In this document: positions 59,137-64,000 of the stretch, one piece after another
Layout of the letters: every line of letters starts with the position of its first letter
Numbering within the stretch: position 1 is the stretch's first letter
Origin: Streptomyces sp. CHD11
Lineage (GTDB): Bacteria; Actinomycetota; Actinomycetes; Streptomycetales; Streptomycetaceae
Assembly: GCF_018638295.1 (NCBI RefSeq)
Contig: NZ_JABTTS010000024.1
Location: 1-64,000 of the forward strand
Length of the DNA stretch: 64,000 bases
Reading direction: 5' to 3'
Notes under the pieces: generated by a model
What the model was told of the DNA's origin: nothing
Seen by the model: only the letters and a program-made list of their open reading frames with translations
Databases searched by the model: none
Made by a program: the position numbers and the translations under genes

Positions 59137-59142
59137 ACAGTA
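59137..59142 (-). promoter_or_regulatory. -10 box of the thioesterase gene (leaderless)
   Basis: TACTGT on the minus strand ends 6 bases before the ATG, within an unusually AT-rich 30-base segment. An AGTA...TACT inverted repeat lies over it. Confidence 0.5.
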
Positions 59143-59192
59143 CAAGAAGATAATACTAAGCGGTAGCTTTGTCGGGCGGCGGGACCCTCCCT

Positions 59193-59849
59193 CTACTCCT
59201 CGCTGACCGTCGAACGGCGGTGCCACGCCCGGGGTGCCCGCCAGTGGTAGCGCATCGCGAGCAGCCGCAGTACGAAGGCCGTGACCACGGCGAGGGAGCT
59301 GGTCACCGGGTTCAGCACGTCGAAGCGGATGCACAGGGCGACCATGGTGGCGCCGACGATGGCCGGGACCGCGTACAGATCACGGTCCCAGCGCAGCAGC
59401 GAGGGCACCTCGTTGGCGAGCACGTCGCGCAGTACACCGCCGCCGACCGCGGTGGCCAGGCCCAGACAGGCGGAGGCGGTCAGGCCGAGCCCGTAGTCAT
59501 AGGCCTTGGTGGTCCCGACCACGCAGAAGAATCCGAGGCCGGCCGCGTCGAAGACGTTGACGCCGACCTGGATGCGTTCGACGTGCGGATGAAGGAAGAA
59601 CACCAGGGACGCGGCGATCAGGGGGGTGACGAAGTAGCCCAGTTCCGTGAAGGCGGCGGGCGGCACCGCGCCGATGACCAGATCGCGGAAGAGCCCTCCG
59701 CCCAGCGCGGTGGCCTGGGCGAGCACGGCTATGCCGAAGACGTCGAAGTTCTTGCGCACGGCCAGCAGGGCACCGGAGATCGCGAAGACGAAGATGCCCA
59801 TCAGGTCGAGCAGATGCAGGACGGACGGGCTGAACAGTTGCTGGAGCAC
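59193..59849 (-). CDS. TRIC-type (UPF0126) membrane protein
   Basis: A 218-residue membrane protein with seven predicted spans and an internal duplication: GALLAVRKNFDVFGIAVLAQ with GGGLFRDLVIG in the first half, and GLTASACLGLATAVGGGVLRDVLANEVP in the second. Prokaryotic members are homotrimeric cation channels. I start at GTG 59847-59849, 6 bases after a GAGAAT box; an upstream TTG frame overlaps the neighbouring hairpin. Ion selectivity is unknown. Confidence 0.85.
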   Translation of the reverse strand: MLQQLFSPSVLHLLDLMGIFVFAISGALLAVRKNFDVFGIAVLAQATALGGGLFRDLVIGAVPPAAFTELGYFVTPLIAASLVFFLHPHVERIQVGVNVFDAAGLGFFCVVGTTKAYDYGLGLTASACLGLATAVGGGVLRDVLANEVPSLLRWDRDLYAVPAIVGATMVALCIRFDVLNPVTSSLAVVTAFVLRLLAMRYHWRAPRAWHRRSTVSEE

Positions 59850-59871
59850 TCGTACATTCTCACCCAGCAAG

Positions 59872-59904
59872 CAGCCCTCGCCTTGCAAAACAAGGCGAGG
59901 GCTG
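59872..59904 (-). terminator. Terminator of the opp operon
   Basis: Perfect 14-base arms CAGCCCTCGCCTTG and CAAGGCGAGGGCTG around CAAAA, 26 bases past the end of the last ABC gene. The downstream TRIC gene is therefore separate. Confidence 0.8.
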
Positions 59905-59929
59905 GGGTGAGCTTGCTGTCTTCAGCGGG

Positions 59930-61150
59930 TCAGACGGCCTTCTCGACCGTGTCGGCGTCCGCGGCCTTGTCCGCCTTGCCGACGTCCGCCTTGCCGACGT
60001 CCCCCTTGCCGACCTCGGCGGTCGTCACGGCCTTCGCCGCCCGCTCGGCCTTGCCGACCGCGGCCTCCGCCTTCTCGGCCTGCTCCGGCAGGGACGGCGG
60101 TACGTCCTCCACGCCCTCGCGCGTGGCCGAGACGACCTCGCCGATGGTCCGCTTCAGCGTCCCGGCCGCGATCTCCTCGGTGTAGTGGCAGGCCACCCGG
60201 TGGCCGCCGCCGACATCCCGCAGTTCCGGCCGCTCGGTCCCGCACCGCTCGGCCTGCGCCCACGGGCAGCGGGTGTGGAAGCGGCAGCCGCTCGGCGGGT
60301 TCGCCGGGGACGGCAGGTCACCGATGAGCAGGATGCGCTCACGCTGGTCCTCCACCTCCGGGTCGGGCACCGGGACGGCCGACATCAGGGCCTTGGTGTA
60401 CGGGTGCTTCGGCTCGGCGTAGAGCGCGTCGCTCGGCGCCTCCTCGACCATCGAGCCCAGGTACATCACGCCGATCACGTCGGAGATGTGCCGGACCACG
60501 GCGAGGTCGTGGGCGATCACCAGGTAGGTCAGGCCGAGTTCCTCCTGGAGCTCCTCCAGCAGGTTGATGACCTGGGCCTGGACCGACACGTCGAGCGCGG
60601 AGACCGGCTCGTCGCAGATGATCACGTCGGGTTCGAGGACGAGCGCGCGGGCGATGCCGATGCGCTGGCGCTGACCGCCGGAGAACTCGTGCGGGTAGCG
60701 GGCGAGCGCGTTGGAGGGCAGACCGACCTTGTCCAGGATCGACTTGATCTTCTCCCGGCGCTCCTCCTGGTCCTTGCCGATGCCGTGGGCGACCATGCCC
60801 TCGGACAGGATCGACTCGATGTTCTGCCGGGGGTTGAGCGAGCCCAGCGGGTCCTGGAAGACCATCTGGAGCCGGCGCCGGAAGCGGCGCATCTCCTCGC
60901 TGGGGAGCTTCGCGAGGTCGGTGCCGTCGAGGACGACGGAGCCCTCGGTGATGTCCACCAGCCGCAGCACCGACCGCCCGAGGGTGGTCTTGCCACAGCC
61001 GGACTCGCCGACCAGGCCGTAGGTCTGGCCGGCCTCGACCTTCAGGGAGATCCCGTCCACGGCGTAGACGTGGCCGACCGTGCGGTCGAACAGGACACCC
61101 TTCTTGATGGGGAAATGGACCTTGACGCCGTCCAGTTCGAGCAGGCTCAT
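59930..61150 (-). CDS. Oligopeptide ABC transporter ATP-binding protein (OppF/DppF type)
   Basis: A 406-residue ATPase of the peptide/nickel ABC family. Walker A GLVGESGCGKTTLGRS, signature HEFSGGQRQRIGIARAL, Walker B VIICDEPVSALDVS and the OppF-type C-terminal Cys region GCRFHTRCPWAQAERCG are intact. An extra tail of about 80 residues follows, rich in Ala, Lys, Glu and Val and containing three VGKADVGK-like repeats, absent from most OppF proteins. It overlaps the upstream OppD-type gene by 4 bases. Confidence 0.92.
   Translation of the reverse strand: MSLLELDGVKVHFPIKKGVLFDRTVGHVYAVDGISLKVEAGQTYGLVGESGCGKTTLGRSVLRLVDITEGSVVLDGTDLAKLPSEEMRRFRRRLQMVFQDPLGSLNPRQNIESILSEGMVAHGIGKDQEERREKIKSILDKVGLPSNALARYPHEFSGGQRQRIGIARALVLEPDVIICDEPVSALDVSVQAQVINLLEELQEELGLTYLVIAHDLAVVRHISDVIGVMYLGSMVEEAPSDALYAEPKHPYTKALMSAVPVPDPEVEDQRERILLIGDLPSPANPPSGCRFHTRCPWAQAERCGTERPELRDVGGGHRVACHYTEEIAAGTLKRTIGEVVSATREGVEDVPPSLPEQAEKAEAAVGKAERAAKAVTTAEVGKGDVGKADVGKADKAADADTVEKAV
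59973..60017 (-). repeat. Three 15-bp tandem repeats in the OppF-type gene
   Basis: The unit GCCTTGCCGACGTCC (plus strand) occurs twice exactly and a third time with changes, encoding the Gly-Lys-Ala-Asp-Val repeats of the C-terminal tail. Confidence 0.75.
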
Positions 61151-62148
61151 GCGGGGACCTCCTCGGCCTTCGCGTCATCGAGTACGGGGTGGACGCACCG
61201 CACCTGATGGCCGGTCGCGCGCGGCTCGGTGAGCGGCGGGGTGCCGGTCAGGCAGCCCATCTCGTACCGGTCGCAGCGGGGCGCGAAGGCGCAGCCGTCG
61301 GCCCAGGCGATGCGGTCGTTGATGGAGCCGCGGATGGGCTTGAGCGCCTCGCCCCGGGGGGCGTCCAGACGCGGGATGGAACCCAGCAGTCCGTGCGCGT
61401 AGGGGTGGGTGGGGTGGGCGAACAGTTCGCGGCGCCCGGCGGACTCGACGACCTTGCCCGCGTAGAGCACGTTGACCTGGTCGCAGAGACCGGCGACCAC
61501 ACCGAGGTCGTGGGTGATCATCAGCAGGGCGGTGCCCTCCTGGTCCACGAGTTCCTTGAGCAGTTCCAGGATCTGCGCCTGGATCGTCACGTCGAGCGCC
61601 GTGGTGGGCTCGTCGGCGATGAGCATGCTCGGGGCGCAGGCGACGGCCATGGCGATCAGCGCGCGCTGGCGCATACCGCCGGACATCTGGTGCGGGTACT
61701 CCTTGAGCCGCCGGGTCGGGTCGGGAATGCCGACCCGGTCCAGCAGGTGCGCGGCCTCCTTGCGGGCGGCCTCGCCCTTCATCCCGCGGTGGCGCTCCAG
61801 GATCTCGGTGACCTGCACCCCGATCGGTACGACCGGGTTGAGGGAGGACAGCGGGTCCTGGAAGATCATGGCCATCTGGCTGCCGCGCAGATCACGGCGG
61901 GCGGACGGGTTCATCGTGAACAGGTCCGTGCCGTCGAAGGCGGCCCGGCCGCCGATCTTGACGCCCTTGTGGGGCAGCAGCCCCATCAGCGCGAGCGAGG
62001 TGACGGACTTTCCGCAGCCGGACTCGCCGACCAGGCCCACGACCTGGCCCTGGTCGACCTCGAAGGAGACGCCGTCGACCGCCCGGGACTCCTTGCGGCC
62101 GTGGCCGCCGAAGGTGACGGTCAGTTCGTCGACAGTGAGCAGAGACAT
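61147..62148 (-). CDS. Oligopeptide ABC transporter ATP-binding protein (OppD/DppD type)
   Basis: A 333-residue ATPase: Walker A GLVGESGCGKSVTSLALMG, signature HQMSGGMRQRALIAMA, Walker B MLIADEPTTALDVT and the C-terminal peptide-family region GCAFAPRCDRYEMGC. It pairs with the OppF-type subunit to power peptide import. Its start is 6 bases after the stop of the OppC-type gene. Confidence 0.92.
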   Translation of the reverse strand: MSLLTVDELTVTFGGHGRKESRAVDGVSFEVDQGQVVGLVGESGCGKSVTSLALMGLLPHKGVKIGGRAAFDGTDLFTMNPSARRDLRGSQMAMIFQDPLSSLNPVVPIGVQVTEILERHRGMKGEAARKEAAHLLDRVGIPDPTRRLKEYPHQMSGGMRQRALIAMAVACAPSMLIADEPTTALDVTIQAQILELLKELVDQEGTALLMITHDLGVVAGLCDQVNVLYAGKVVESAGRRELFAHPTHPYAHGLLGSIPRLDAPRGEALKPIRGSINDRIAWADGCAFAPRCDRYEMGCLTGTPPLTEPRATGHQVRCVHPVLDDAKAEEVPA

Positions 62149-62154
62149 GGTGGT

Positions 62155-63114
62155 TCAGCCCCTCAGCTTCGGGTCGAGGGCTTCCCGCATGGCCTCGCCG
62201 AGGAGGGTGAAGCCGAGGGCGGTGATGATGATGCCGACGGCGGGGTAGACCGCCATCATCGGCGCGTTGTCGAAGAAGCGCTGCGCCTGGGTGAGCATGA
62301 CGCCCCACTCGGGGATGGCCGGGTCGGGGTTGCCGAGTCCCAGGTAGGACAGGGCTGCCGCCTCGATGATCGCGGTGGCCAGGGAGAGCGTGGCCTGCAC
62401 GATCACCGGGCTGAGCGAGTTGGGGATGATCTGCGAGACCACGATGCGCCGCTTGCGCACACCGAGGGACCTGGCCGCGAGCACGTACTCCGAGCCGCCC
62501 TGCGCCAGCATGGAGCCGCGCAGCAGCCGGGCGAACACCGGAATCTGCACCACACCCACGGCGATCATCACGGTGGTCAGCGACTGCCCCATGACGGCGG
62601 CGATGGACACGGCCAGCAGCAGCGAGGGCATCGCCAGCATGATGTCGATGAACCGCATGATGACGGAGTCGATGCGCCGGCCGGTGTCCCCGCCGAGCGT
62701 GGCGAAGGCGCCGGCGAGGCCGCCGATCAGGAAGCCGATGGTCAGGCCGATCAGCGTGGCGACGACGCCGACCAGCAGCGTCTGGCGGGCGCCGACCAGG
62801 AAGCGGGAGAACATGTCACGGCCGAGGTGGTCGAGCCCGAACCAGTTCTCGCCGCGCATGCCGACGAACTCGCCCCGGTTGGCGAAGACCTCGCCGCGCC
62901 AGGTCTGCGCGGTCGGGGAGTGCGGGGCGATGTACGGGCCGACGACCGCGAGAAGGATGAACAGGGCGATGACGATCGCGCCGACGATCGCCATCTTGCT
63001 GCGCTTGAGGCGTCGGAACGCCTCCCGCCACAGGCTCGCTCCGGAACTGGTCTCCTTGGTCGCGGCCAGTTCGGCGAGGCGCTGGATCTTGTCGGTCTTG
63101 GTGGCGACGCTCAT
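62155..63114 (-). CDS. Oligopeptide ABC transporter permease (OppC/DppC type)
   Basis: A 319-residue permease: a cytosolic start, a span near 37-57, a periplasmic-side loop with FGLDHLGRDMFSR (OppC hallmark), then five more spans with the EAA loop EYVLAARSLGVRKRRIVVSQIIPN. It starts immediately after the TAA of the OppB-type gene. Confidence 0.92.
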   Translation of the reverse strand: MSVATKTDKIQRLAELAATKETSSGASLWREAFRRLKRSKMAIVGAIVIALFILLAVVGPYIAPHSPTAQTWRGEVFANRGEFVGMRGENWFGLDHLGRDMFSRFLVGARQTLLVGVVATLIGLTIGFLIGGLAGAFATLGGDTGRRIDSVIMRFIDIMLAMPSLLLAVSIAAVMGQSLTTVMIAVGVVQIPVFARLLRGSMLAQGGSEYVLAARSLGVRKRRIVVSQIIPNSLSPVIVQATLSLATAIIEAAALSYLGLGNPDPAIPEWGVMLTQAQRFFDNAPMMAVYPAVGIIITALGFTLLGEAMREALDPKLRG

Positions 63115-64000
63115 TTAGTGCACCCGCACTCTCGGGTCGATCAGGCTGTACGCCAGGTCCACCAGCAAGTTGATCAAGACGTAAACCAGCGCGATGAACA
63201 TGATGAATCCGACGAGCACGGGGTAGTCACGGCCGTCGATCGCGGTCCGGATGAAGGAGCCGATGCCGCCGAAGGAGAACACGGACTCGGTCAGGACCGC
63301 GCCGGACAGCAGGGAGCCGGTGAGCAGGCCGATCGCGGTCACCACGGGGAGCATCGCGTTGCGCAGCACGTGCCTGCTCCGGATGACGCTGCGCTTGAGG
63401 CCCTTGGCCTCGGCGGTGCGGACGTAGTCCTCGTCCTGCACTTCGAGCACACTGGCGCGGGTCATGCGCACGATGACGGCGAGTGGGATGGAGGCCAGGG
63501 CGACGGCCGGCAGGACCAGGTGGTGGAGGGCGTTCAACGAGGCGTCGAGCTCCCCGGTGAGGATGCCGTCCAGGACGGCGAAGCCGGTCACGTCGGTGGC
63601 GTTGATACCGGTTTCCTGGCGTCCGTAGCTGGGGAAGAGCCCGAGCTCGACGGCGAAGATCTGCTTGAGGATCAGGGCCAGGAAGAAGACCGGGATACAG
63701 ATGCCGATGAGCGAGCCGGAGACCGCGCTGACGTCGAGCCATCCGCCGCGGTTGCGGGCCGCGAAGTAGCCGAGGGGCACGCCCACGGCGACCGCGAGGA
63801 GGATCGCGAGCAGTGACAGCTCCACGGTCGCGGGGAAACGCAGGACGAACTCGTCCCACACCGGCTGTCCGGTCTGGGTGGAGGTCCCCAGGTCGAGTTC
63901 GACGATGCGCTTGAGGAAGCGCCAGTACTGAACGTAGACGGGCTGGTCCAGCCCGAGCGCACGGTTGATGCGCGCCACTTCGGCTTCGGTGGCCTTTTCC
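63115..64000 (-). CDS. Oligopeptide ABC transporter permease (OppB/DppB type), 5' part missing
   Basis: The 295 residues in the window lack the N-terminus, which runs off the right edge. Visible are ARINRALGLDQPVYVQYWRF before the second span, the binding-protein-dependent transport domain, the EAA loop DYVRTAEAKGLKRSVIRSRHVLRNA and the end YSLIDPRVRVH. The solute-binding protein gene probably lies further right. Confidence 0.92.
   Translation of the reverse strand, partial: EKATEAEVARINRALGLDQPVYVQYWRFLKRIVELDLGTSTQTGQPVWDEFVLRFPATVELSLLAILLAVAVGVPLGYFAARNRGGWLDVSAVSGSLIGICIPVFFLALILKQIFAVELGLFPSYGRQETGINATDVTGFAVLDGILTGELDASLNALHHLVLPAVALASIPLAVIVRMTRASVLEVQDEDYVRTAEAKGLKRSVIRSRHVLRNAMLPVVTAIGLLTGSLLSGAVLTESVFSFGGIGSFIRTAIDGRDYPVLVGFIMFIALVYVLINLLVDLAYSLIDPRVRVH

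Overview
The window is a stretch of chromosome from a high-GC actinomycete, almost certainly a Streptomyces. Codon third positions are nearly all G or C, GTG starts are common, purine-rich ribosome sites precede most genes, and the order of housekeeping genes (accB, cimA, ilvE, leuB, pruA, putA, serA, ilvC, ilvN, ilvB, gatB, gatA, gatC, an rmdB-like gene, ligA, mnmA, opp genes) is that of the Streptomyces core. I see no phage, insertion sequence, CRISPR array, tRNA or rRNA.

Layout. 1-4.3 kb: the 5' end of accB, a short-chain dehydrogenase, a radical-SAM protein that looks like the hopanoid C-3 methylase HpnR, and a YceI-like protein. 4.4-10.5 kb: an exported Gly-rich membrane protein, then branched-chain amino acid genes cimA, ilvE and leuB, each with its own hairpin terminator, and a 43-residue gene. 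10.7-15 kb: proline catabolism (pruA, putA) with a divergent PucR-type regulator. 15-20 kb: three envelope genes on the minus strand (amidase, NodB-like protein, class A penicillin-binding protein). 20.2-22.5 kb: a divergent TetR/MFS pair. 22.5-28.1 kb: serA, ilvC, ilvN and ilvB, with a clear leader-peptide attenuator before ilvB. 28.1-31.4 kb: a large membrane PAS-GGDEF-EAL protein. 31.5-40.3 kb: mixed metabolic and transport genes (2-hydroxyacid dehydrogenase, aldo/keto reductase, PQQ-type sugar dehydrogenase lipoprotein, MMPL exporter, acetyltransferase, methyltransferase). 40.4-44 kb: the gatCAB amidotransferase operon with a small membrane gene inside it. 44.4-49.2 kb: RmdB-like GGDEF-EAL protein and DNA ligase. 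49.2-57.4 kb: methionine-synthase-like protein, LOG protein, methyltransferases, mnmA, an exported amidase, a cysteine desulfurase and two small membrane proteins. 57.5-64 kb: FabR/DesT-like regulator, thioesterase, TRIC-type membrane protein and an oligopeptide ABC transporter that runs off the right edge.

How the genes work together. cimA (2-oxobutyrate for isoleucine), ilvB/ilvN, ilvC, ilvE and leuB make up much of isoleucine, valine and leucine synthesis. ilvB has a leader peptide MRTRILVLGQRVG followed by a terminator. A second, less certain leader with two rare ATT isoleucine codons precedes cimA. The two GGDEF-EAL proteins contrast: the RmdB-like one keeps both motifs, whereas the 28-31 kb one keeps GGDEF but has lost EAL and carries a BldD-like box upstream. 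gatC-gatA-small membrane gene-gatB form one operon. mnmA and the cysteine desulfurase probably form a tRNA-thiolation pair.

The points most worth a second look are the HpnR-like methylase, the cimA leader, the FabR/DesT-type operators next to a 55-residue membrane protein, the penicillin-binding protein with a degenerate transpeptidase site, and the BldD-like box at the diguanylate cyclase gene. No wholly new multi-gene system was evident.
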